Part shown: positions 16,981 through 24,968 of the stretch, in pieces
Numbering within the stretch: the stretch's first letter is position 1
How the letters are laid out: each line of letters opens with the position of its first letter
Assembly (NCBI RefSeq): GCF_005860765.1
Contig: NZ_VCEI01000031.1
Coordinates: forward strand, 164,616-228,615
Reading direction: 5' to 3'
DNA: 64,000 nucleotides
From: Dyadobacter sediminis
GTDB taxonomy: Bacteria; Bacteroidota; Bacteroidia; Cytophagales; Spirosomataceae
The notes under the pieces: generated by a model
What the model was told of the DNA's origin: nothing
What the model saw: only the letters and a program-made list of their open reading frames with translations
Databases searched by the model: none
Position numbers and translations under genes: made by a program

Positions 16981-18417
16981 TCAGAATTGAAAATAAATGA
17001 ACTGTTGCTGGTCACCGGCAAACACAAACAAAGCAATCACAATAAGGTAATAGAACGCATATTTGATAATGCGAGGCCATTTATAGCCAAGTCTGGCAAT
17101 TGCATAAGGCTCCTCTCTGCCAAGCCATTCAATGCAGATAAAAACAGCAATTAATGTGAGCAGATATCCCGGCTTTATTTGCGGGACGGTAAACAGGCTA
17201 GTTGAGAAAATGCCGCCGATGTATGAGATTGCATGGTTGATGCTCTCGGCTCGAAAAATGATCCAGGCGAATGTAGTAATGATAAATGTGGTTACGATTC
17301 TAAAAAAATCTCCGAGAGATGGCAAAACTTGTCCTTTTGCTACAATTTCTATGTGATTACGATTATTATTCGAAAGTAATAGCGGAAGAAAGAAAATTGC
17401 ATTCAGGCCACCCCAGGCTATAAAAGTCCAGTTGGCACCATGCCAAAACCCGCTTAACAGAAAAATGATAAAGGTATTTCTCACTTGTAAGCCCAGACTT
17501 CCTCTGCTCCCGCCCAGTGGGAAGTAGACATAATCGCGGAACCAGGAAGAAAGAGAAATATGCCAGCGTCTCCAAAATTCAGCTATATCGCGAGAAAAAT
17601 AAGGATAGGCGAAATTACGGAGCAGTTCAATTCCAAGCAGCCTTGCGGTACCCAGCGCCATGTCTGAATACCCGGAAAAGTCTCCATAAATTTGCATTGA
17701 AAATAGAAAAGCTCCCAGTAGCAATGTACTTCCTGAGTAAGTATCGGAATGATCAAAGATCAGGTTTACATATTCGGCACAATTGTCAGCGATTACAACT
17801 TTCTTGAAGAGTCCCCAAAGAACCTGCCGCAATCCATCCATTGCCTGATTGTAATCAAATTTTCTTTTTCGCTGGATTTGGGGTAAAAGATGCGTAGCCC
17901 GTTCAATAGGACCTGCTACCAACAACGGGAAAAAGCTTACAAATACAGCATAATCTATAAAATTCCTTTCAGGCTTTATTCTTTCTTTATATATGTCAAT
18001 TACATATGACAGCCCGTGAAAAGTATAGAAGGATATTCCAACGGGAAGAACGAGATTTAAAAAGGCAGGAGTTACATTGAAGTTCAGCCCGGATAGTACT
18101 GTCGCGAATGAATCGGCAAAGAAATTATAGTATTTGAGAACGCCTAAAAAGGAAAGATTCACGGACACACTGACGATGAGCCAAATTTTTTTTGTTGATA
18201 CTTTGGTAGCCTGTCCGATATACAACCCGGTGAAATAATCAAGGCCGATAGAGAACAGCAGCAGAAACAGAAAACGGTAATCCCAGCATCCATAGAAGTA
18301 TAGGCTGGCTATCAATAATATCAGATTCTGAAAAATCAGGCTTTTCCTGCTAGCAAACCAATAAATTACAAACACTACCGGAAAGAACAGAGCAAAGCTT
18401 GGAGAGTTGAAAAGCAT
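16981..18417 (-). CDS. MBOAT-family O-acyltransferase (AlgI-like)
   Basis: Membrane enzyme that passes acetyl groups across the membrane for polysaccharide O-acetylation. 478 residues, about ten membrane segments. Family features: MLFNSPSFALFFPVVFVIYW start, LPVGISFYTFHGLSYVIDIYK near residues 127-147, FPLLVAGPIERATHLLPQ near 168-185, DMALGTARLLG and AEFWRRWHISLSSWFRDYVYFPLGG near 285-309, and SGFWHGANWTFIAWGG near 326-341 with the catalytic His. Followed immediately by the SGNH partner. Divergent from rpmH across a 278-base gap that holds the rpmH promoter. Confidence 0.95.
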   Translation of the reverse strand: MLFNSPSFALFFPVVFVIYWFASRKSLIFQNLILLIASLYFYGCWDYRFLFLLLFSIGLDYFTGLYIGQATKVSTKKIWLIVSVSVNLSFLGVLKYYNFFADSFATVLSGLNFNVTPAFLNLVLPVGISFYTFHGLSYVIDIYKERIKPERNFIDYAVFVSFFPLLVAGPIERATHLLPQIQRKRKFDYNQAMDGLRQVLWGLFKKVVIADNCAEYVNLIFDHSDTYSGSTLLLGAFLFSMQIYGDFSGYSDMALGTARLLGIELLRNFAYPYFSRDIAEFWRRWHISLSSWFRDYVYFPLGGSRGSLGLQVRNTFIIFLLSGFWHGANWTFIAWGGLNAIFFLPLLLSNNNRNHIEIVAKGQVLPSLGDFFRIVTTFIITTFAWIIFRAESINHAISYIGGIFSTSLFTVPQIKPGYLLTLIAVFICIEWLGREEPYAIARLGYKWPRIIKYAFYYLIVIALFVFAGDQQQFIYFQF

Positions 18418-18610
18418 AAGGTTGTAAGTACATATTACTCGTTACTATGTTACCAAACAAACTTACAGCAACCAATTCGCAAGTATAGGAGTTAAATGTC
18501 AGGTGATTATCTTGCGGTAAATACCACTTTTCTGGCGGGTCACCTCATTATTTTACGGTTTTTGAAATTACATAACTTCACGCAGGCAGAAGCATAATTT
18601 TTTAACATTG

Positions 18611-18641
18611 TTGACTTTTCAGTTTTCTTTATTTACCTTTG
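18611..18641 (+). promoter_or_regulatory. rpmH promoter
   Basis: TTG at 18611-18613, a 20-base spacer, and TACCTTTG at 18634-18641: a near-ideal Bacteroidota TTG-N20-TAnnTTTG promoter. The rpmH start codon is 54 bases downstream. Confidence 0.7.
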
Positions 18642-18695
18642 CAAGCCCAAATTACGGGTAGACAGAGATTTATAGCGCAATAATTTGATAATGAG

Positions 18696-18854
18696 ATGAA
18701 ACGTACCTTTCAACCATCGAATCGCAAGAGGAGAAACAAGCACGGATTCCGTGAAAGAATGTCCACTGCAAACGGGCGTAAAGTAGTTGCCGGCCGTCGC
18801 AAGAAAGGCCGTTGGAAACTAACGGTATCAGACGAAAAACGTCATAAGCAATAA
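18696..18854 (+). CDS. rpmH: 50S ribosomal protein L34
   Basis: 52 residues, MKRTFQPSNRKRRNKHGF followed by RERMSTANGRKVVAGRRKKGRWKL, the unmistakable basic L34 sequence, with a short SDEKRHKQ tail. It is a structural protein of the large ribosomal subunit near the exit tunnel. It has its own promoter and is followed by a terminator-like hairpin before rnpA, the classic rpmH-rnpA order. Confidence 0.98.
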   Translation: MKRTFQPSNRKRRNKHGFRERMSTANGRKVVAGRRKKGRWKLTVSDEKRHKQ

Positions 18855-18897
18855 TCAAAGGCTTGAAAGTTGAGTAGAGGACGTCAGTCTTTCATAT

Positions 18898-18939
18898 GTC
18901 TGCCAGGTTCGGTATTCTAAACTTGGCAGACACTTTTTT
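18898..18939 (+). terminator. Terminator or attenuator between rpmH and rnpA
   Basis: Twelve-base arms GTCTGCCAGGTT (18898-18909) and AACTTGGCAGAC (18920-18931), one G-T pair, ten-base loop, then six T bases (18934-18939). It ends 13 bases before the proposed rnpA start, so it may cut rnpA output relative to rpmH. Confidence 0.85.
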
Positions 18940-18952
18940 CTTCTACAGGAAC

Positions 18953-19366
18953 TTGAAACAAACATTTGGTAAAAATGAACGCTTATGCAGCCACCGTGTA
19001 ATCGGGCGGCTTTTTAAGAGAGGTAGTTCGGAGGTCCACACGTTCTACCTTTTTCCTTTCAGGGTACTGTATATTTATGATCCGCAGGCCCCTCCTCTTC
19101 CCCAGGTTTTATTTTCTGTTTCTAAAAAACAGTTTAAAAAAGCCGTTGACCGCAACCTGATCCGCCGCCGCTGCAAGGAATCTTACCGGCTCAACAAAGA
19201 ATCGTTGCTTACATTCTCCACGGAATCAAGACCTTCCTACATTGCTTTTTTGTATCTTGCAAAAGAAATAACTTCTTACGACGTTATTGAAACGGCCATG
19301 AAGCAAACGCTCAAACGACTTGAAAAGCTGCCTCCTGCCATTCAGAAAAATCAATCCAATTCCTGA
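18953..19366 (+). CDS. rnpA: Ribonuclease P protein component
   Basis: Protein subunit that helps the RNase P RNA trim tRNA 5' ends. It has the signature KKAVDRNLIRRRCKESYRLNK and an N-terminal KNERLCSHRVIGRLFKRG, both typical. I start it at TTG 18953 (LKQTFGKNERL, 137 residues), because that matches where family members begin and because an in-frame ATG at 18896 would place the first 14 codons inside the terminator hairpin. The S41 protease gene follows after 6 bases, so they share a transcript. Confidence 0.92.
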   Translation: MKQTFGKNERLCSHRVIGRLFKRGSSEVHTFYLFPFRVLYIYDPQAPPLPQVLFSVSKKQFKKAVDRNLIRRRCKESYRLNKESLLTFSTESRPSYIAFLYLAKEITSYDVIETAMKQTLKRLEKLPPAIQKNQSNS

Positions 19367-19372
19367 ACATAG

Positions 19373-21025
19373 ATGAAAAAGTATCTTCGCTCTTTCTGGC
19401 TGGCAATTCCTGTAGTTGCAGGCCTGACTTTTGTTTCTTTCCGGCAGGATGACCGCTTATTTGAAATAGCGCGTAACCTTGATATCTACGCTACGCTGTT
19501 CAAAGAACTGAATGCCTATTACGTGGACGAGATCAATCCGAACCAGCTGATCAAAACCAGCATTGACGATATGCTCCGTTCGCTTGATCCTTATACCGTC
19601 TATTACGCCGAAGATGATATTGAGGATTACATGACGATGACAACCGGAAAATATAACGGCATTGGTGCGATTGTCAGTTCCATTGACAAAAAGCATACGG
19701 TCATGATGGTTTATGAAGACACGCCTGCACAAAAGGCCGGATTACAGCTCGGTGATGAAATTATTAAAATCAATGGCATTGATCTTTCAACAAGAGAAGA
19801 TTTTGATACCGGAAAACTGCTGAAAGGCCAGACCCAAACCGGCGTTACACTGACTGTAAAACGTTACGGCACTCCGAAACCGCTGGAAATTTCATTGAAC
19901 CGGGATATTGTGAAAGTAACCAATGTTCCGTATTATGGCATGATCAGTGAAGATGTCGGTTACATTGATTTAAAAGATTTTACCGCAACAGCTTCCCGTG
20001 AAGTCCGGAATGCATTTCAGGAACTGAAAGGAAAAGGCATGAAGCACGTTGTGCTTGACCTGCGCGATAATCCGGGCGGATTGCTGAACATGGCCATTGA
20101 AATTTCCAATATATTTATTCCTAAAGGTCAGGAAATCGTTTCCACAAAAGGAAAAGTAAGCGAATGGAACAAAACCTACACCGCTTACAATCCGGCTCTT
20201 GATACCGAAATTCCGGTTGTGGTGCTGACAAATAACCGGAGCGCTTCTGCGGCGGAAATCGTTTCAGGCGTTATTCAAGATTATGACCGGGGCGTGCTGA
20301 TCGGACAGAGAACGTATGGAAAAGGGCTTGTGCAGACCACACGGGATCTTTCTTTCAATACCAAAATGAAAATCACAACGGCCAAATATTACATTCCAAG
20401 CGGAAGATGTATTCAGGCTATTGATTACAGCCACCGGAATGATGACGGAAGCGTTGGTAAAATTGCCGATTCGCTGATGACAGAGTTCAAAACCACGAAC
20501 GGCCGGTCTGTTTTCGACGGCGGCGGTATTTTGCCGGATATTCTTACCGAAAAAGAAACCTATTCTCCGCTGGCCACATCATTGGGACGCAATCGCCTTT
20601 TCTTTGATTATGCAGTAAAATACCATTTTGAACACCCGACGATCAAGCCCGCAAAAGAATTCCATTTGTCCGATGCTGATTATACAGCTTTTGTAAAATG
20701 GCTGGGCGACAAAGAATACGACTACACTACGCAGGTGGAACGCGATATGAATGATCTTGAAGCTTCTGCAAAGAAAGAAAAGTCCTTTGAAGTAATCGAA
20801 GATCAGCTTAAAGCGCTAAAATCCAAGCTTTCTCACAGCAAAGACAACGATCTTCAGATTTTCAAGCCGGAGATTAAAAAAGTGCTTGAGGAAGAAGTCA
20901 TCAAGCATTATTATCTGGAAAAAGGCATGCGGGAAGCTTCCTTCAATGAAGATCCGGAAGTTAAAGCTGCACTTGCATTGTTCAAAGATCCGGCCCGTTA
21001 CAACCAGCTTCTCAAAAAGAAATAA
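19373..21025 (+). CDS. S41 family carboxy-terminal processing protease
   Basis: Periplasmic serine protease with a Ser-Lys dyad that trims protein C-termini. 550 residues: N-terminal membrane/signal segment (residues 3-22), PDZ domain near 80-165 (GIGAIVSSIDKKHTVMMVYEDTPAQKAGLQLGDEI), then the catalytic domain with DLRDNPGGLL near 228-237, NNRSASAAEIVSG near 285-297 holding the Ser, and YGKGLVQ near 322 holding the Lys. A C-terminal region of about 150 residues is helical and charged, as in Bacteroidota homologues. Co-transcribed with rnpA; followed by a terminator. Confidence 0.93.
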   Translation: MKKYLRSFWLAIPVVAGLTFVSFRQDDRLFEIARNLDIYATLFKELNAYYVDEINPNQLIKTSIDDMLRSLDPYTVYYAEDDIEDYMTMTTGKYNGIGAIVSSIDKKHTVMMVYEDTPAQKAGLQLGDEIIKINGIDLSTREDFDTGKLLKGQTQTGVTLTVKRYGTPKPLEISLNRDIVKVTNVPYYGMISEDVGYIDLKDFTATASREVRNAFQELKGKGMKHVVLDLRDNPGGLLNMAIEISNIFIPKGQEIVSTKGKVSEWNKTYTAYNPALDTEIPVVVLTNNRSASAAEIVSGVIQDYDRGVLIGQRTYGKGLVQTTRDLSFNTKMKITTAKYYIPSGRCIQAIDYSHRNDDGSVGKIADSLMTEFKTTNGRSVFDGGGILPDILTEKETYSPLATSLGRNRLFFDYAVKYHFEHPTIKPAKEFHLSDADYTAFVKWLGDKEYDYTTQVERDMNDLEASAKKEKSFEVIEDQLKALKSKLSHSKDNDLQIFKPEIKKVLEEEVIKHYYLEKGMREASFNEDPEVKAALALFKDPARYNQLLKKK

Positions 21026-21030
21026 TTCCG

Positions 21031-21061
21031 GCCCGTCTGCAAAGGCGGGCTTCTCTTTTTT
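21031..21061 (+). terminator. Terminator-like hairpin abutting the tsaB start codon
   Basis: Stem GCCCGTC (21031-21037) with GGCGGGC (21044-21050), one G-T pair, then a T-rich tract ending at 21061. The tsaB ATG is the very next base, so tsaB has no room for a leader downstream of the hairpin. Confidence 0.8.
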
Positions 21062-21754
21062 ATGCTCTTACTAAGTATTGATACTTCTATCCGCGGCTGT
21101 TCCGTGGCTGTTCATGAAAATTCAGGATTGTTGGCGAGTTATGATCTCAATACAGACAAGTCGTCTTCATCCATACTTACAACGCTTATTAAAAGTGCCG
21201 TTGAACACAGCGGTTACGATTTGGCGGATCTGGATGCAGTTGCCATTGCCAAAGGTCCGGGTTCCTACACAGGCTTGCGCGTTGGCGTTTCCACGGCAAA
21301 AGGTCTCTGTTATGCACTGGACAAACCTTTGATTGCCATTAACACGTTGCAAGCCATGGCTTTGCAAGTCGCACCTTTTTATGCCGGACATTTGCTCTGC
21401 CCAATGATTGATGCGCGCCGGATGGAAGTTTATGCTGCCGTGTTTGATGATCAGAATAATTTTGTATGGCCAACGCAAGCTGTTATTATGAACGATGCAT
21501 CTTTTCAGGATTTGTTAACAGATCATAAAGTAGTGTTTTTTGGCGACGGTGCTGCCAAATGCAAGCCGCTGTTGCTGGAACATCCGAATGCGATTTTTCC
21601 GGAAATGGAAATCCGGCCTTCTGCCATTACCATTGGGAAATTGGCTGTTCAGGCTTTTGAAACTAATCAGTTTGAAGACGTAGCTGCTTTTGAACCGTAT
21701 TATCTGAAAGATTTCATGTCGCCTCCACCCAAAAAGGCGAACCTGACAGTGTAA
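21062..21754 (+). CDS. tsaB: tRNA N6-threonylcarbamoyladenosine biosynthesis protein TsaB
   Basis: TsaB is the scaffold partner of TsaD/TsaE in making t6A37 on ANN-decoding tRNAs. 230 residues of ASKHA fold: MLLLSIDTSIRGCSVAV at the start, AIAKGPGSYTGLRVGVSTAKGL near 60-83, INTLQAMA near 93-100, and a typical C-terminal PYYLKDF. The start is fixed by the N-terminal strand; it begins immediately after the T-tract of the upstream hairpin. It then depends on read-through, or on a promoter inside the S41 gene. Confidence 0.93.
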   Translation: MLLLSIDTSIRGCSVAVHENSGLLASYDLNTDKSSSSILTTLIKSAVEHSGYDLADLDAVAIAKGPGSYTGLRVGVSTAKGLCYALDKPLIAINTLQAMALQVAPFYAGHLLCPMIDARRMEVYAAVFDDQNNFVWPTQAVIMNDASFQDLLTDHKVVFFGDGAAKCKPLLLEHPNAIFPEMEIRPSAITIGKLAVQAFETNQFEDVAAFEPYYLKDFMSPPPKKANLTV

Positions 21755-21829
21755 TTCTCAATTCTGCATTCAGCAAGCAAACAAACTCTTCTTTTTTGTT
21801 GTTACTGATTTACTAATTTATCGTGTAAA

Positions 21830-22363
21830 ATGGAAACTCAGGAAATTGTAAACCGCGTTGCCGTCAGTGGCATTGTTTCACTGGACTTGGAAGAACTGTA
21901 TCATCCGGGCGAACGCATTCTTTATGATATAAAAGATAATCTGTGGCAGGGAATGATCCTGCGGGAAAAAGATTTCCGCGAATTTCTGAAATCGCATGAC
22001 TGGGTTCAGTATCAGGGAAAAAATGTGGCCATCATCTGTTCAGAAGATGCGATTGTGCCAACCTGGGCGTATATGCTGCTTGCCGTTCAGCTGGAACCTT
22101 ATGCCAATGCCGTCGTTTTCGGCGACCTGGATGCGCTGGAAAGCAAATTGTTTACAGATGCGATCCATAAACTGAATCCTGAGGAATTTACGGGAAAACG
22201 CGTGGTTGTAAAAGGTTGCAGTAAAGTACCGGTTCCCGTTTCCGCATATGTTGAAGTAAGCCGTTTGCTGAAACCGGTTGTTCAGAGCCTGATGTTCGGC
22301 GAGCCATGCAGTACGGTTCCGATTTACAAAAAGCCCAGATCTTCCGCTTCTTCCACTGACTGA
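21830..22363 (+). CDS. DUF2480 family protein
   Basis: 177 residues matching the DUF2480 family of Bacteroidota: VNRVAVSGIVSLDLEELYHPGERILYDIKDNLWQGMILREKDFREFLK at the start region and VVVKGCSKVPVPVSAYVEVSRLLKPVVQSLMFGEPCSTVPIYK at the end, with a Cys before VP and a terminal GEPCS. No signal or membrane segment. The function of the family is not known to me; the conserved cysteines hint at a metal or redox site. Its last 40 bases overlap the convergent rnhB 3' end. Confidence 0.9.
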   Translation: METQEIVNRVAVSGIVSLDLEELYHPGERILYDIKDNLWQGMILREKDFREFLKSHDWVQYQGKNVAIICSEDAIVPTWAYMLLAVQLEPYANAVVFGDLDALESKLFTDAIHKLNPEEFTGKRVVVKGCSKVPVPVSAYVEVSRLLKPVVQSLMFGEPCSTVPIYKKPRSSASSTD

Positions 22364-22950
22364 TTTTCTTCTGTTTTGAACAGCTTAAAGGTCATTCTGT
22401 GATAAGAGCAAGGACCATGCAGGCTCAGTGCTTTTCTATGATGGATTGTAGGATAACCGACGTTGGTTTCCCAGCCGTAATGCGGAAACTGATTTGCGAG
22501 ACTGCACATAAGCTCATCACGGTAATTTTTGGCCAGTACCGAAGCTGCTGCAATGGAAAGGTAATGCGCATCGCCTTTGATAATACAAGTATGCGGAATC
22601 AGCGGATACGGCGTAAAACGGTTTCCGTCCACAAGCAAATGCTCCGGTTTCAGATGCAGCTTGTCAACGGCACGGTGCATGGCCAGAAAGCTGGCTTTCA
22701 GAATGTTGATCTTATCTATTTCAAAATTGTCAACTTCGGCAACGGCATAGGAAAGTGCTTCCCGGATGATTTCTTTTTCAAGTTCCATACGCTGCCATTT
22801 TGTAAGTTGCTTGGAATCGTTCAGATAGGAATGCGAGTAATCTTTGGGCAAAATTACTGCTGCCGCCACAACTGGTCCGGCCAGACAACCGCGGCCCACT
22901 TCATCCAGCCCGGCTTCGATGACATTCATGTTATAGTAAGCTTTCAGCAT
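22324..22950 (-). CDS. rnhB: Ribonuclease HII
   Basis: Removes ribonucleotides and RNA primers from DNA by cutting the RNA of RNA-DNA hybrids. The catalytic acidic set is visible: EAGLDEVGRGCLAGPVVAAAV near 12-32 (GxDExGRG motif), DGNRF near 106, and SIAAASVLAKNYRDE near 132-146. Length 208 is normal. The start overlaps the stop codon of the upstream VWA gene (TGATG), so translation is coupled; an inner ATG at 22929 is an alternative. It overlaps the convergent DUF2480 gene by 40 bases. Confidence 0.96.
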   Translation of the reverse strand: MLKAYYNMNVIEAGLDEVGRGCLAGPVVAAAVILPKDYSHSYLNDSKQLTKWQRMELEKEIIREALSYAVAEVDNFEIDKINILKASFLAMHRAVDKLHLKPEHLLVDGNRFTPYPLIPHTCIIKGDAHYLSIAAASVLAKNYRDELMCSLANQFPHYGWETNVGYPTIHHRKALSLHGPCSYHRMTFKLFKTEENQSVEEAEDLGFL

Positions 22951-23969
22951 CAGTCTTCCAGAATATTCGTCATAAATGTACTTTTTGTTCCCAGCGCCAC
23001 CAGCAGGAACAATACGGCCCAGTAAAGATAAATCCGGTAAAAGTCGCTGATATCGCGGGATACAACGTTTCTGGCTTTTACTTTTTCGAGCTGGTCAATT
23101 TGTTTAAACACCGTTTCAAGCGCCGTATTATCCGTTGCCCTGAAATATTTCCCGTTTCCCAGGCCGGCAATGTTTTTCAGCTCACTTTCATCAACGAATG
23201 CATTTGAAATATTGGTACTGTCCTGCCGCGCTGCTTTTTTAGGCCGCCCGACGGAAATGGTATAAACTTTCACACCGAACGCATTGGCCAGTTGTGCCGA
23301 AGTTGCCGGGCCGAGATTGCCGGAAGTATTGTCTCCGTCGCTGATCAGAATGGCCACTTTACTTTCACCCTGCGTATCTCTCATCCGGTTTACAGCCACG
23401 GCCAGCGCACTTCCGATGGCCGTTCCCGGAGTCGGGATCATGTCCGGTTTGATCTCGTCCAGAAAACCGTATAATAATTCATAGTCCGTTGTAAGCGGAC
23501 AAAGCGAAACGGCTTCGCCTGCGAAAATAATAAGCCCGATCCGATCTTGAAGACGTCCTTTTATAAACTGCCTCGCAACGGTTTTTGCCGCTTCCAGCCG
23601 GTTCGGGCTCAGGTCTTTTTCCATCATGGAATCCGAAATATCCAGCAACAGCATAATATCAATTCCTTCCGAATACTGGTCTGTACGTTCTGAAATGATC
23701 TGCGGGCGAGCCAGGCAAACGAGTATCAGACTAATGGCCAATGCAACACAAACCGGCTGGATCAAACGCAGAAGTGTAAGCCAGTCCCTGAAACCTTTTA
23801 CGGGATTATAGGTTATGACAAGTTTCTGCTTGTGTTTCCGGTACAATGCATCGCGCAGCCAGAAAAGTAAAGGCACAAACGGCAGCAGGTACAAAAAGTA
23901 AGGATAAACCCATTCAAAGGAATTCAGAACATCATACCGGAACCATTTCAATGAATACCATTCTTCCAT
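22950..23969 (-). CDS. VWA-domain membrane protein, BatA-like
   Basis: 339 residues: an N-terminal membrane segment near 20-40, a second near 70-87, a von Willebrand A domain with an intact MIDAS (LLLDISDSMMEKDLSP, a Thr in TPGTAIG, and ISDGDNTSG), then a C-terminal membrane segment near 313-330. Bat (Bacteroides aerotolerance) proteins are encoded in operons with MoxR ATPase and DUF58 proteins and are thought to act as envelope-stress or chaperone complexes. Here it follows DUF58 and BatD-like genes; no MoxR gene lies beside them. Coupled to rnhB by TGATG. Confidence 0.88.
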   Translation of the reverse strand: MEEWYSLKWFRYDVLNSFEWVYPYFLYLLPFVPLLFWLRDALYRKHKQKLVITYNPVKGFRDWLTLLRLIQPVCVALAISLILVCLARPQIISERTDQYSEGIDIMLLLDISDSMMEKDLSPNRLEAAKTVARQFIKGRLQDRIGLIIFAGEAVSLCPLTTDYELLYGFLDEIKPDMIPTPGTAIGSALAVAVNRMRDTQGESKVAILISDGDNTSGNLGPATSAQLANAFGVKVYTISVGRPKKAARQDSTNISNAFVDESELKNIAGLGNGKYFRATDNTALETVFKQIDQLEKVKARNVVSRDISDFYRIYLYWAVLFLLVALGTKSTFMTNILED

Positions 23970-23975
23970 AAAAAA

Positions 23976-24968
23976 CTATATTACCGGGCTGTCCAAAATA
24001 AATCTTCTTTTATTCTGATAATTCCGCGTGGCTCCGGCTTTGAGAACTTCCAGATACGTATGCATATTTTTGGAAATAACCTGACCGTAAATAATGCCGT
24101 CCATGTTTTTCAATGCTTCTGCAAGTGCTTCGTCGGGCATGTTGTCAACGATTTCACGTGTTGTATACGTTGCAAAAGGCTTTTTTTCCAGTCTTTCAAG
24201 ATAATTTTTCCAGACGATAATGGCCTTTTCCGCATCTTTGATATTGTTTTTTTCACGTGCATTGCGCATCAGCCTGTTAAATGACCGCAGATATTCCAGA
24301 TGCCGGCGCTGCAATTTTATAAGCTGCCATTGCTTGTAAATATCCTGTCCGAAAACCCAGTAAATGCTTCCGATAAACCCGATGATCAGCGCTACGCTTC
24401 CGATGAGTACAGAAAAATTAAACTGGCTGCTGAGCGGCAACAAGCCTGTTTCGGCCACAAGAACCGGCTTTTCTGTTTTCTCAAATACATTGCTTCGGAT
24501 CAGAAAAAGGGAGTCCGGTTCGGTAAATACAGCCGTACAGTCTTTTTTATTGAAAATATAAACCGGCATCCGCAGCGACTGCACATTGGAAACATCAAAT
24601 GAAACCAGATGATAAACGGCGCTGTCCAGCGTTCCTTTTTCATTGGTACTGGAAACAAAACTGGTTTTTGATATTATTTCAAAGGGGGAAAAGTTAAAGG
24701 AAGTATCCGGAAAAAAAACTTCGGTATTGGGTTTATGGCGTATGCTCAGCGAAAAATAAACCGGTTTTCCTACTTCCACGCTGTCGGTCAGAAAAATCCC
24801 CGACGGCTTCTGGCCGTAGCTGGCAAGCTGCATGACAAGAAGAAAAATAAGGATCCGGCAAATCGTTAAGTTTTGTTCCGGCAAAAACCATTTCCGGATT
24901 ACCGATTTTAAATAAATCCGGAACTTCAAAAATTCCTTTATAACCATTGAATAACTATTGTGCAGCAT
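23976..24968 (-). CDS. BatD-like/DUF4381-type membrane protein
   Basis: 330 residues, or 323 from the inner ATG at 24947 (MVIKEFLKF). An early hydrophobic segment (ICRILIFLLVMQLASYGQ, about 34-51) looks like a signal or anchor, a beta-rich periplasmic part follows, then one membrane segment near 187-209 and a basic, helical cytosolic tail (about residues 210-330). This layout, and its place between DUF58 and VWA genes, matches the BatD/DUF4381-type member of Bat operons. Sequence identity to a named family is weak by eye. The start overlaps the DUF58 stop by 14 bases if the outer ATG is used. Confidence 0.65.
   Translation of the reverse strand: MLHNSYSMVIKEFLKFRIYLKSVIRKWFLPEQNLTICRILIFLLVMQLASYGQKPSGIFLTDSVEVGKPVYFSLSIRHKPNTEVFFPDTSFNFSPFEIISKTSFVSSTNEKGTLDSAVYHLVSFDVSNVQSLRMPVYIFNKKDCTAVFTEPDSLFLIRSNVFEKTEKPVLVAETGLLPLSSQFNFSVLIGSVALIIGFIGSIYWVFGQDIYKQWQLIKLQRRHLEYLRSFNRLMRNAREKNNIKDAEKAIIVWKNYLERLEKKPFATYTTREIVDNMPDEALAEALKNMDGIIYGQVISKNMHTYLEVLKAGATRNYQNKRRFILDSPVI

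Noticed and set aside
18896..18952. N-terminal extension of rnpA from ATG 18896
   Set aside because: It lies in the terminator hairpin and matches no RnpA sequence; TTG 18953 fits family length better.
22399..23025. A 208-residue plus-strand frame over rnhB
   Set aside because: Antisense to RNase HII; no domain or start signal; treated as a shadow.
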